A stretch of 17,135 bases of DNA from Pseudomonadota bacterium (GCA_023387235.1 JAEWIJ010000049.1:1-17135), one strand, 5' to 3'; counted from the stretch's first letter, positions 9,060 through 15,743 are shown. Made by a program: numbers and translations. Notes: generated from the letters alone by a model not told the origin.

Positions 9060-10178
9060 TCAGGGAAGCGGGTCCGTCTTGAACAGCGTCACGCGGATGC
9101 CGCCGTGGGCGACGGGCGCGGTCGTCGGCAGGAAGAGTAGGCCAGTCGCCCTGGCGAGCCAGGGTTCGTTGGTGATCAGGCCAACGCGCCAGCCGGAGAA
9201 CCGCGTGCGCAATGTCTCGCCGAAGGCACGGTAGAGCGCTTCGAGACGCTTCTTGTCGCCGATGCGGCCACCGTACGGGGCGTTGGCGATGACGAGGCCC
9301 GGTGGTCCGGGGGGCGGGGCGAGGTCGCTGATGGCGTGATGCCGGAAGTCCGTGAGATCGGCGACGCCGGCGCGCGCGGCATTGGCGCGGCTCATTTCGA
9401 TGGCGCCGGCATCGCGGTCGCTGCCGTAGCAGCGGAAGGTGGGAATGGGGATGGCCGGAGCGGCGCGCCGCATCTCTTCCCATTGAGCTGCCTCGAACGT
9501 CGCGAGCTGCTCGAAAGCGAAAGGACGCTCGCGGCCGGGCTTGAGGCCCATGGCGATCTCCGCCGCCTCGATGACGAACGTGCCCGAGCCGCACATCGGA
9601 TCAACGACGGGCTCCGTTCCGACATAGCCGCACTGGCGCAGAAAAAGCGCGGCCATGGTCTCGCGCATCGGCGCCTTGGCGACGGCGACCTTGAAGCCGC
9701 GCTTGTGCAGCAATTCTCCCGAGGTATCGACGCTGATCGTGCAGAGGTCGTTCTCGATGCGCGCCATGACGACGACGGGCGCGTCCTTTGCCGGCTCCGC
9801 GCCGAGCGTGTCGCGGATGGCTCTCTCGATGCGCTGGGCAGCAGCGCCCGAGTGATAAATCTTCGAGGTCTTGCACGTCGCCTCGACGCGAAAGGGCACG
9901 TCTGGGCGAAGAACCTTGCTCCACGGCGCGTGTCGCGCGCGCTTCTCGAGCTCCGTCAGTTGGAAGGCGCGGAACACGGCGACGCGTGCGAGCACCTTGT
10001 TCGCTCCGCGCACTTCCAGATTGACGCGCCACGCATCGCGCCAGTTCCCATTCACCGTCACGCCGCCTGGAACCTGTTTCGCCGCTCTGAACCGGAGCGA
10101 TTTGACCTCCTCCCACAGCACGGCTTCCAGGCCCGGCGCGGTTGCCAGAAAAATCTCGAAGTGATCCGTGGGTTTCAT
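9060..10178 (-). CDS. THUMP-domain class I SAM-dependent RNA methyltransferase (RlmL/YcbY N-half family)
   Basis: A 372-residue protein matching the N-terminal half of E. coli RlmL and other COG0116 members, which methylate guanine N2 in 23S rRNA. Residues 1-60 resemble the N-terminal ferredoxin-like region, about 60-160 the THUMP RNA-binding domain (ending DTSGELLHKRGFKVAVAKAPMRET), and 170-372 the Rossmann methyltransferase with motif I VVDPMCGSGTF (191-201) and the Asp of motif II at YGSDRDAGAIEMSRANA (251-267). Motif IV reads NAPYGGR (299-305) where the family usually has NPPYGxR. The second, RlmK-like half of the enterobacterial fusion is absent, as is normal outside gammaproteobacteria. 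The start at 10178 matches the usual N-terminus. It leads a group with the MFS gene. Confidence 0.9.
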   Translation of the reverse strand: MKPTDHFEIFLATAPGLEAVLWEEVKSLRFRAAKQVPGGVTVNGNWRDAWRVNLEVRGANKVLARVAVFRAFQLTELEKRARHAPWSKVLRPDVPFRVEATCKTSKIYHSGAAAQRIERAIRDTLGAEPAKDAPVVVMARIENDLCTISVDTSGELLHKRGFKVAVAKAPMRETMAALFLRQCGYVGTEPVVDPMCGSGTFVIEAAEIAMGLKPGRERPFAFEQLATFEAAQWEEMRRAAPAIPIPTFRCYGSDRDAGAIEMSRANAARAGVADLTDFRHHAISDLAPPPGPPGLVIANAPYGGRIGDKKRLEALYRAFGETLRTRFSGWRVGLITNEPWLARATGLLFLPTTAPVAHGGIRVTLFKTDPLP

Positions 10179-10246
10179 CGATGCTCAGTTCCGGGCGAAC
10201 TCTTTGCCGGCTCTCACGTTATTCATACAAGCCCCCGAACTAGCAT

Positions 10247-10253
10247 GGAGGAA
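10247..10253 (+). promoter_or_regulatory. Strong ribosome binding site of the 73-residue gene
   Basis: GGAGGAA lies 7 bases before the ATG at 10261. It is the best Shine-Dalgarno match in the window and the main reason to accept the short gene behind it. Confidence 0.75.
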
Positions 10254-10260
10254 CTCATAA

Positions 10261-10482
10261 ATGTTCGATTATTTGAGATCGCTCTTCTGGCCTGACGAGG
10301 CGAACGATTCCGACGAGCGCCGACGCCACGAAACCGAGAGAGATGAACAAGCGCGCAAGCTTGAGATGGATGAGCCGATGGCAGGCGCAGGCGCTCAGCT
10401 CGCCGGCGAGCACAACAAGTCTGAAACCGCGGAGAACCTGGAGCGCGTTACGCGGAAGAACATGAAAGAGGGCGACTTCTGA
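10261..10482 (+). CDS. Small highly charged hypothetical protein (73 aa)
   Basis: I do not recognise a family. The product begins MFDYLRSLFWPDE, a short amphipathic or aromatic start, and continues as a very charged, probably helical and partly disordered chain rich in Glu, Arg and Lys, without cysteine and with no membrane segment or signal peptide. The case for a real gene is a near-consensus ribosome binding site at 7-base spacing, placement alone in the gap between two divergent or convergent neighbours with no overlap, and composition unlike a shadow frame. It is divergent from the rRNA methyltransferase gene (82-bp gap) and converges with the SAM methyltransferase gene (20-bp gap, containing a GACGCT/AGCGTC hairpin at 10481-10499). 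Confidence 0.7.
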   Translation: MFDYLRSLFWPDEANDSDERRRHETERDEQARKLEMDEPMAGAGAQLAGEHNKSETAENLERVTRKNMKEGDF

Positions 10483-10502
10483 CGCTGCTGGTGAGCGTCG
10501 CC

Positions 10503-11270
10503 TCACTCCAGCGGCGCGAGCCGGGTGTCGAGCGACAGAACGAGGCACCAGTGCGGCTCGAAATTCGCGCCCATCGGCCAGACATTGGCGCGGAAGGCAT
10601 CGAGCAGGCCCGCCTCGTACTTCTTGAACCAGCTCTTCTGGCAGAGAATGAACTTCGTCGCTGCGAAGATCGACTCGCGGTCGATGATGCACAGCACGGT
10701 CATGTCCGGATGGCTGTCGAGGTAGGCCTGCACGGCCACCATCAGCGTCGGATAGCCGGGATGCAGCATGTCATCGAGCACGATGACGCCACCGTCGCGG
10801 ATGACGGTCGTGGCGAGCGCGAGATCCTTCGTCAGCGCCGCTTGCGTGTGCTCGCCATCGACATGGATGAGGCGAACCTTCTCGCCACCGAGCTTTCCGA
10901 GCAGCTCTTCCGCCGACATCTTGTTGCTGTCGGCCTTCCACGTAATGCGCTTTTCCGTCGGCACGCCCTGGCGCACGCAATTCGCCTCGAAGCGATCTAT
11001 CACCTGCGGGTTCGGCCATTCGAACGTGTCGATGCCGAGGGCGCGCTCGCCGTCCTTCAGCGCCTTGGAGAGTGCAATGAAAAAGCGGCCCTCGAAGGCG
11101 CCGAGCTCGACGACCGGCCCGGTCACGCCGAACTCCGACTGGATGCGCATGAGCCCGCACGTGACGGCCGCCGCAAAGCGTGACGACATGCCGATCACCT
11201 TGTCGTAACTCTCGTCGAGATAAGCATCGACGGCCGGGATGCCGGAATGGACGGTCGTCGGTGTTGTCAT
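10503..11270 (-). CDS. Class I SAM-dependent methyltransferase (Methyltransf_24/CmcI-like)
   Basis: A 255-residue Rossmann-fold protein. Motif I VVELGAFEGR (53-62) binds SAM, the acidic end of strand 2 is GIDTF (79-83), LIHVDGEHTQAALTKDL (134-150) is the strand-4 region, and GGVIVLDDML (160-169) follows. The HVDGxH and LDD pattern fits the Methyltransf_24 and CmcI/macrocin-O-methyltransferase groups, in which these acidic residues and His can bind a metal for O-methylation; the substrate here is unknown. The start at 11270 is chosen because AGGA lies 8 bases upstream and the gene then begins 13 bases after the CoA ester lyase stop; an ATG at 11330 would overlap that gene. It is the last gene of the - strand group beginning with the lipid A acyltransferases. 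Confidence 0.82.
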   Translation of the reverse strand: MTTPTTVHSGIPAVDAYLDESYDKVIGMSSRFAAAVTCGLMRIQSEFGVTGPVVELGAFEGRFFIALSKALKDGERALGIDTFEWPNPQVIDRFEANCVRQGVPTEKRITWKADSNKMSAEELLGKLGGEKVRLIHVDGEHTQAALTKDLALATTVIRDGGVIVLDDMLHPGYPTLMVAVQAYLDSHPDMTVLCIIDRESIFAATKFILCQKSWFKKYEAGLLDAFRANVWPMGANFEPHWCLVLSLDTRLAPLE

Positions 11271-11283
11271 GCTGGATGTCCTG

Positions 11284-12336
11284 CTAGAAGCCGTAGAGCG
11301 CCGCGCGCTCCGGGTCTTTGGTCGCAACAAGCTTTGCGAGATCCACGATCACCTTCGCTTGCTTCCACGTTGCGTCGTCCTGGAATTTGCCGTCGACGAT
11401 GGCGGCGCCGGTGCCGTCTGGCATGGCGGCGAGTATCTTCTTCGCAAATGCGACCTCATCGGGGTCGGGGCTGAAGACGCGTTTGGCAATGTCGATCTGC
11501 GTCGGATGCAGCGACCACGCGCCGAGGCAACCCTGCAGGAACGAATTGCGGAACTGGGATTCGCACGCCGCGAGATCCGAGAAGTCGCCGAACGGACCGT
11601 AGAACGGCTTGATGCCGACGCTCAGGCACGCGTCCACCATCTTCTGCACGGTGTAGTGCCAGAGGTCCTGCTGCGCGAAGGCGCGCTTGCTGCCGTCTGT
11701 CGTTGCGTCAGCGATCACGCCGTAGTCCGGATGCCCGCCGCCGACGCGTGTCGTCTTCATGCCGCGTGAGGCCGCGAGATCGGCCGGACCGAGGCTCATG
11801 CCGTGCATGCGCGGGGAAGCCGCCGCGATGGCTTCGACGTTCTTCACGCCCTCGGCCGTTTCCAGAATGGCGTGGATGAGGATCGGTTTCTTGATGCCGC
11901 TCTTCGCTTCGAGCTGCGCGAGGAGCTGGTCGAGATAGTGGATGTCCCAGGGGCCTTCGACCTTCGGCAGCATCATCACGTCGAGCTTGTGCCCGACGGC
12001 CGGCACGATCGCCATGATATCGTCGAGACCCCAGGGCGAGTTCAGGCAGTTGATCCGCGTCCACAGCCCCGTGTTGCCGAAGTCGTTGGCATTCGCCATC
12101 TCGATGAAGCCGGCGCGCGCATTCTCCTTCTGGTCGGCGGGAATGGCGTCCTCGAGATTGCCAAGCACCACATCGACCTGATTGATGATTTCAGGGAGGC
12201 GCGCGCGCAGCTTGGCATTGTGCGGCGGCATGAAGTGGATCATGCGCTCGAGGCGGACGGGGAGCTGCCGATAGGGCTCGGGCGCGCCCGTTGCGAGGGG
12301 GGCGAAGAACTTAGCCGGAGTGCGGGTCACGCTCAT
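11284..12336 (-). CDS. CoA ester lyase of the HpcH/HpaI-CitE family (malyl-CoA lyase-like)
   Basis: A 350-residue TIM-barrel lyase, probably splitting or forming a malyl-CoA-type thioester with glyoxylate and an acyl-CoA. Visible family motifs: LGNLEDAIP (58-66), LWTRINCLNSPW with Arg94, VMMLPKVEG, HAILETAEGVKNVEAIAAASPRM containing the metal-binding Glu, and SLGPADLAAS containing the metal-binding Asp. It also has PFYGPFGDFSD and WSLHPTQIDIAKRVFSP, as in L-malyl-CoA/beta-methylmalyl-CoA lyases. It is longer than Rhodobacter Mcl1 (about 320 residues), with extra N- and C-terminal segments. Exact substrate is not decidable from sequence. The start at 12336 (MSVTRTPAKFFAPLA) is preceded by an AGG about 7 bases away; an in-frame start further up is unsupported. 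It lies 134 bp after an acyltransferase gene and 13 bp before the methyltransferase gene. Confidence 0.86.
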   Translation of the reverse strand: MSVTRTPAKFFAPLATGAPEPYRQLPVRLERMIHFMPPHNAKLRARLPEIINQVDVVLGNLEDAIPADQKENARAGFIEMANANDFGNTGLWTRINCLNSPWGLDDIMAIVPAVGHKLDVMMLPKVEGPWDIHYLDQLLAQLEAKSGIKKPILIHAILETAEGVKNVEAIAAASPRMHGMSLGPADLAASRGMKTTRVGGGHPDYGVIADATTDGSKRAFAQQDLWHYTVQKMVDACLSVGIKPFYGPFGDFSDLAACESQFRNSFLQGCLGAWSLHPTQIDIAKRVFSPDPDEVAFAKKILAAMPDGTGAAIVDGKFQDDATWKQAKVIVDLAKLVATKDPERAALYGF

Positions 12337-12470
12337 GGGTCGCCTGGTCCTCGCTTCGTTGGGCCTGTCGGCGTCTTTTGTAGCGCGGCCTTCGCAACTG
12401 CGAAAGGCGACCCGTTCGAGCGGTGTGCCGGAAGCGTGGGCAACTGGCCGCCAAGCCGCGGCGCCGGCCC

Positions 12471-13460
12471 TCAGTCTTCGCGTTTGGCGTCCGCCTCGCT
12501 CACCCAGCGGGTGTTCCACCACATCCACTGTTCGGGATGCTCGCGGATCCATCCCTCGAAGACCGCGAACATGGCCGCGGTCAGCGCCGCGGTATCAGCC
12601 GGGCGCGAGCTGGTCTTCGGCAGCGGTACCTCCGTCAGATCGATCCTGAAGCGGCTCTCCGTGCCGATGCGGAGGCAGCGCCCCATCCAGACACCCGCGC
12701 CGACATGGCGCGCGATCATCGCCGGAACGGGCGTGACGCGCGTGAAGCGGCCCATGAAGGGCACCACCACGCCCCGGCGCTCATAATGATCGCTGACGAA
12801 GCCGATCGCACCGTTGTGCCGCACGTGATCGACGAGGAGGCGTGCGGTCCGGTGGCCGCTGCCAGCCTCCGTCTCCGCGCCCTTGCCGAAAAGCCCGGCG
12901 GGATAGAGCGGCGCGCGCTGCTGGCGCAGGAGGCGGTCGAGATACGGGTTGGCCAGAGGCCGATAGACGCCCGCCGGCGCAAGGCCGAACTTAGTCATCG
13001 GCCAAATGGCCAGCTCCCAGTTGCCGAGATGGGCCGTCACGCCGACCGATGAGGTGGTCTCGTGCATCCGCGCCCGCCAGCGTTCCTCGTCCGCGATCTC
13101 GAGCCGGGAAGGATCGGCGATGATGCGATCGATATAGAACGTCTCCGCGAAGACGCGGCCCATGTTGGCCCACATCGCGCGGGCAATGTCCCGGCGCCGC
13201 GCGTCGTCGTACTGCGGAAAAGCAATGGCGAGGTTCTCGAGGGCGCGGCGGTTCTGCCGCAGCCATGGCCCGACGAGCCGGCAGACAGCGCCGACGAAAC
13301 CGACGCCAACGCGCATCGGAAGCGCGCGGAAGAGCTTGATCGCCACCCACACGAGCGCGAACTCGACGCGGTGCTCGAGATCGCGCACGCCGCGTGCCGA
13401 CTGCTGCTTCGGCGGCTGCGTGGTGCGGCTATCGGGCGGCGGGCTTACGACCTGGTCCAT
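12471..13460 (-). CDS. Lipid A biosynthesis acyltransferase, LpxL/HtrB family (downstream copy)
   Basis: A 329-residue inner-membrane acyltransferase expected to add a secondary acyl chain to the lipid A precursor at the cytoplasmic face. The catalytic HX4(D/E) motif is HLGNWE (His144, Glu149). Other family blocks are a hydrophobic N-terminal helix (about 34-65), RRALENLAIAFP (71-82), GVYRPLANPYLDRLL, the RTARLLVDHVRHNGAIGFVSD stretch and the C-terminal PEQWMWWNTRWVSE. About 22 extra N-terminal residues precede the point where the neighbouring paralog begins. The ATG at 13460 has no clear ribosome binding site, because a stem-loop ends five bases before it; a GTG at 13388, in the VRDLEHRVEF region, is an alternative start. 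It is the second of two tandem paralogs. The chain length transferred cannot be told from sequence. Confidence 0.88.
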   Translation of the reverse strand: MDQVVSPPPDSRTTQPPKQQSARGVRDLEHRVEFALVWVAIKLFRALPMRVGVGFVGAVCRLVGPWLRQNRRALENLAIAFPQYDDARRRDIARAMWANMGRVFAETFYIDRIIADPSRLEIADEERWRARMHETTSSVGVTAHLGNWELAIWPMTKFGLAPAGVYRPLANPYLDRLLRQQRAPLYPAGLFGKGAETEAGSGHRTARLLVDHVRHNGAIGFVSDHYERRGVVVPFMGRFTRVTPVPAMIARHVGAGVWMGRCLRIGTESRFRIDLTEVPLPKTSSRPADTAALTAAMFAVFEGWIREHPEQWMWWNTRWVSEADAKRED

Positions 13461-13465
13461 GAAGT

Positions 13466-13541
13466 TAGTGCCCCGATGCCGAAGTTCGCCATAGCTCGAC
13501 GCTGGCGTTCCGAGTGAACTTCGGGATCAAAAGGGGCACTA
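13466..13541 (-). repeat. Bulged palindromic stem-loop, copy 1
   Basis: A 76-nt element. Outer arms are TAGTGCCCC (13466-13474) and GGGGCACTA (13533-13541). Inner arms are GATGCCGAAGTTC (13475-13487) and GAACTTCGGGATC (13516-13528), with one mismatch. A 4-nt AAAA bulge (13529-13532) lies on one side only, and the loop is 28 nt. Orientation is assigned by the bulge, which on the - strand is 5'. It aligns over its full length with copy 2. It ends five bases from the start codon of the downstream acyltransferase gene. Confidence 0.9.
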
Positions 13542-13556
13542 GAATCATAATCTCGC

Positions 13557-13630
13557 TAGTGTGATTCAGATCGAGAAATTCGCTCGATCCCGTGCCCCGA
13601 CATGTGGCGAATTTCTCGATCATCACACTA
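13557..13630 (+). repeat. Bulged palindromic stem-loop, copy 2
   Basis: A 74-nt element (76 nt counting the flanking C and G that also pair, 13556 and 13631). Outer arms are CTAGTGTGAT (13556-13565) and ATCACACTAG (13622-13631). Inner arms are GATCGAGAAATTCGC (13569-13583) and GCGAATTTCTCGATC (13607-13621), a perfect 15 bp. A 3-nt TCA bulge (13566-13568) lies on one side, and the loop is 23 nt. It faces copy 1 head to head across a 15-nt spacer. Its right edge contains the stop codon of the upstream acyltransferase gene (TAG read on the - strand, 13630-13628). Confidence 0.92.
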
Positions 13631-14533
13631 GGACCACCGCCTGTTGGACCACATCCACTGCTCGGGCGCCTCTCTGATCCAGGCCTCGAACTCGCTTTGC
13701 ATTTTCGCTGTGATCCACTTGATGTCGTCGGCCTGGCTGGCGGTGCGAGGCACTTTGAGCTCTTTGATGTCGATGGTGAACCGGCTCTGGTTGCCGACGC
13801 GGAGGCATCGCGCAAGCCAGATCCGTGCGCCGACCCGGCGGGCGATCATGGCCGGGATGACGACGGAGGAGGCCGGACGGCCGAAGAACGGCACCGGCAT
13901 GCCATATTTGTCGTAGAGATCACAGACCAAACCGAGCCTTCCCCCCTTGCGCACGAAATCCATGATCTGGCGCGCTGTCTTCTGGCCCTCTTCGCGGCTG
14001 CCGTCGATCTTGCCCTTGCCGAGCAGGCCGGCCGGGTAGAGGTCCTTGCGCTGGCGGCGCAGGAAGGCATCGACGTAAGGATTGTTCACATTGCGGTAGA
14101 CCGCGGCCGGATTGGCCCCTGCGACGGCGAACGGCCAAATTGCCAGCTCCCAGTTCCCCATATGCAGCGAGACGCCGATCGCCGGGCCGAGCTTGTCCTT
14201 GTACCGCCCGAAAATCTTCTGGTTCAGGATTTCGATGCGACCCGGTTCCGAAATGAGTCGATCGATCTGCATGGTCTCGGCCATGACACGCCCGAGATTG
14301 CCCCACATGGCGCGGGCAATGGCCTCGCGCTCCGCCTGGCTCTTCTCGGGGAAGGCAATCGCGAGGTTGGCAAGGGCTCTCTGGTGGCGCCGGTTACGCG
14401 GTGCGATCTTCTGCCACGCCCAGGCGGAGAAGTTGGCCGCGGTATCGAGAGGCATAAGGCGCACGAGCCCGACGAGCACGCGCAGGCCGGCATATTCGAG
14501 CCGATAGCGAAGATCCCTGAGCAGTGCGTCCAT
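13628..14533 (-). CDS. Lipid A biosynthesis acyltransferase, LpxL/HtrB family (upstream copy)
   Basis: A 301-residue paralog of the neighbouring acyltransferase with the same role in lipid A secondary acylation. Catalytic HX4E is HMGNWE (His124, Glu129). Shared blocks are RRHQRALANLAIAFPE (48-63), ARAMWGNLGRVMAE (73-86), AVYRNVNNPYVDAFLRRQRKDLYPAGLLGKG and PEQWMWSNRRW. The N-terminus has one hydrophobic segment (about 13-40). The start at 14533 matches the family start and is first in its transcription group, reading away from the divergent HAD gene. The C-terminus stops at RRWS, whereas the paralog continues about nine residues past the same point; the stop codon belongs to the adjoining palindromic element. 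Confidence 0.9.
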   Translation of the reverse strand: MDALLRDLRYRLEYAGLRVLVGLVRLMPLDTAANFSAWAWQKIAPRNRRHQRALANLAIAFPEKSQAEREAIARAMWGNLGRVMAETMQIDRLISEPGRIEILNQKIFGRYKDKLGPAIGVSLHMGNWELAIWPFAVAGANPAAVYRNVNNPYVDAFLRRQRKDLYPAGLLGKGKIDGSREEGQKTARQIMDFVRKGGRLGLVCDLYDKYGMPVPFFGRPASSVVIPAMIARRVGARIWLARCLRVGNQSRFTIDIKELKVPRTASQADDIKWITAKMQSEFEAWIREAPEQWMWSNRRWS

Positions 14534-14817
14534 GAAGCTCCGACGCTCCGGCTTCGCTTGTTTCGCTTGGGCGGTGCGGATACCGCTGGACGACGCTCGC
14601 GGCCCGTTCCGTCAGGGCGCAGTGTTGCCGTGCCGCGGGGTCCGTCAACCCATCATCCTGCGATGACAGTGGGTTTCGACCGTGTCTTGCGGCCGAATTA
14701 CATGTCAGTATGTCGCCGCAGCCGCAACGTGAAACATTCGCCGGCGCCTCGGTGGCAGCATCGCCGCCGAACGCGTGTTCCAGCGGCAACAATCGACCAG
14801 GTATCTCTGCAACAGTC
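14534..14817. other. Divergent intergenic region between the acyltransferase and HAD genes
   Basis: This 284-bp region must hold promoters for both directions, but I see no convincing -35/-10 pair. It contains a bulged hairpin at 14647-14675: AACCCA and TCATC pair with GATGA and TGGGTT around a CTGC loop, with a 3-nt CAG bulge. No small gene or RNA is apparent. Confidence 0.5.
14647..14675. promoter_or_regulatory. Inverted repeat in the divergent promoter region
   Basis: Arms AACCCATCATC (14647-14657) and GATGA-cag-TGGGTT (14662-14675) form 11 base pairs with one 3-nt bulge. Lying between two divergent genes, it could be an operator or a leader hairpin. No T-tract follows on either strand. 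Function not determined. Confidence 0.35.
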
Positions 14818-15681
14818 ATGACGATCCAGATCATCGAGCACGCCGGCCCGTTGCTAGGCCGATATCGCATCCTGCTTTGCGACGTCTGGGGCGTCGTCCA
14901 CGACGGCATCAAGGCTTATCCCGGCGCCAACGAAGCGCTGCCGCGGTTCCGGCAGGGCGGCGGCATCGTCGTGCTGGTCTCGAACGCGCCGCGCCCGGGT
15001 TTTTCGGTCGCAGACCTGCTCGAAGAGAAGGCCGTGGTCCGCGAGACCTGGGATGCCATCGTGACCTCCGGCGATATCGCGCTGAAGCACATTAAGGAGG
15101 CCGGCTACAGGCGCCTCTGCCGCATTGGCCCGGAGCGGCGGGACCGCGCGTTCTTCGATGCCTTGCCGGGACCGCATACGCCTATCGAGGAGGCAGACGC
15201 CATTGTGTGCACGGCCCTGAACCGGGACCGCGAGGAGCAGGCCGAGGCGTATCTTCCGGTACTGGAGGCGGCTCTCGCCCGCCGCCTGCCCTTCGTCTGC
15301 GCCAACCCGGACCTCGCGGTGCATGTCGGGGACGATCTCCTGCCCTGCGCGGGGGCCATCGCGGCGCTCTATGAGGCGCGCGGCGGTCCCGTATTCTGGG
15401 CGGGCAAGCCCCACCCGGTCGCCTACCGGACGGCTCTCGAGCACGCGGCCGAGCTCGTCGGCAGACCCGTCGAGCGCTCCGAGGTCCTCGCCATCGGCGA
15501 TGCCCTGCGGACGGATCTGGCGGCGGCCGAGGGCGCCGGGGTCGACGCGCTCCTCATTGCCGGCGGTCTCCATCGCGACGAGGTGATGGTTGACGGCCGC
15601 ATCGATCCCGACCGGCTCTCGCAGCTGCTGACGCCGCCCGCTCCGCGCCCCGTGGCCGTCATGCGCCACCTTGCTTGGTAA
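14818..15681 (+). CDS. HAD-superfamily class IIA hydrolase, TIGR01459-like
   Basis: A 287-residue haloacid-dehalogenase-type hydrolase, related to NagD-like sugar or nucleotide phosphatases. Motif I is LLCDVWGVVHDG (19-30): Asp22 is the expected nucleophile, but the second Asp of the usual DxD is Trp24. Motif II is VLVSNAPRP (52-60), the type IIA cap lies between motifs II and III (about 60-195), motif III Lys is in WAGKPHPVAY (194-203), and motif IV is AIGDALRTDLAAAEGAG (225-241). The DVWGV form is, from memory, characteristic of the alphaproteobacterial TIGR01459 family of unknown substrate. The ATG at 14818 puts motif I at the usual distance from the N-terminus; an ATG at 14710 would add 36 residues without family resemblance. 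No ribosome binding site is clear at either. Divergent from the acyltransferase genes. Confidence 0.88.
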   Translation: MTIQIIEHAGPLLGRYRILLCDVWGVVHDGIKAYPGANEALPRFRQGGGIVVLVSNAPRPGFSVADLLEEKAVVRETWDAIVTSGDIALKHIKEAGYRRLCRIGPERRDRAFFDALPGPHTPIEEADAIVCTALNRDREEQAEAYLPVLEAALARRLPFVCANPDLAVHVGDDLLPCAGAIAALYEARGGPVFWAGKPHPVAYRTALEHAAELVGRPVERSEVLAIGDALRTDLAAAEGAGVDALLIAGGLHRDEVMVDGRIDPDRLSQLLTPPAPRPVAVMRHLAW

Positions 15682-15721
15682 AGGGCCGAAAACGGCGCCT
15701 TTCACCCGAAGAAGCGGCCCT
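15680..15721 (+). terminator. Possible weak terminator after the HAD gene
   Basis: Two alternative hairpins start at the stop codon: AAAGG/CCG pairing with CGG/CCTTT around AAAA (15680-15702, with an internal loop), or AGGGCCG (15682-15688) with CGGCCCT (15715-15721). Neither is followed by a T-tract longer than three, so the call is tentative. Confidence 0.3.
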
Positions 15722-15743
15722 GTAATCGGCTGCGCCGAGATGC

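Noticed and set aside
10481..10499. GACGCT/AGCGTC hairpin between two convergent genes, considered as a bidirectional terminator
   Set aside because: Only 6 bp with no T-tract on either strand; too weak to call.
12388..12408. GCC-TTCGCA/TGCGAA-GGC hairpin between the acyltransferase and the CoA ester lyase genes, considered as a terminator
   Set aside because: No T-tract follows within a useful distance on the - strand, and the two genes may be co-transcribed.
13466..13631. The paired stem-loops considered as the two ends of a single insertion sequence
   Set aside because: Only 15 bases lie between them, no transposase frame is present, and no direct target duplication is visible at the outer edges (GAAGT versus GGACC).
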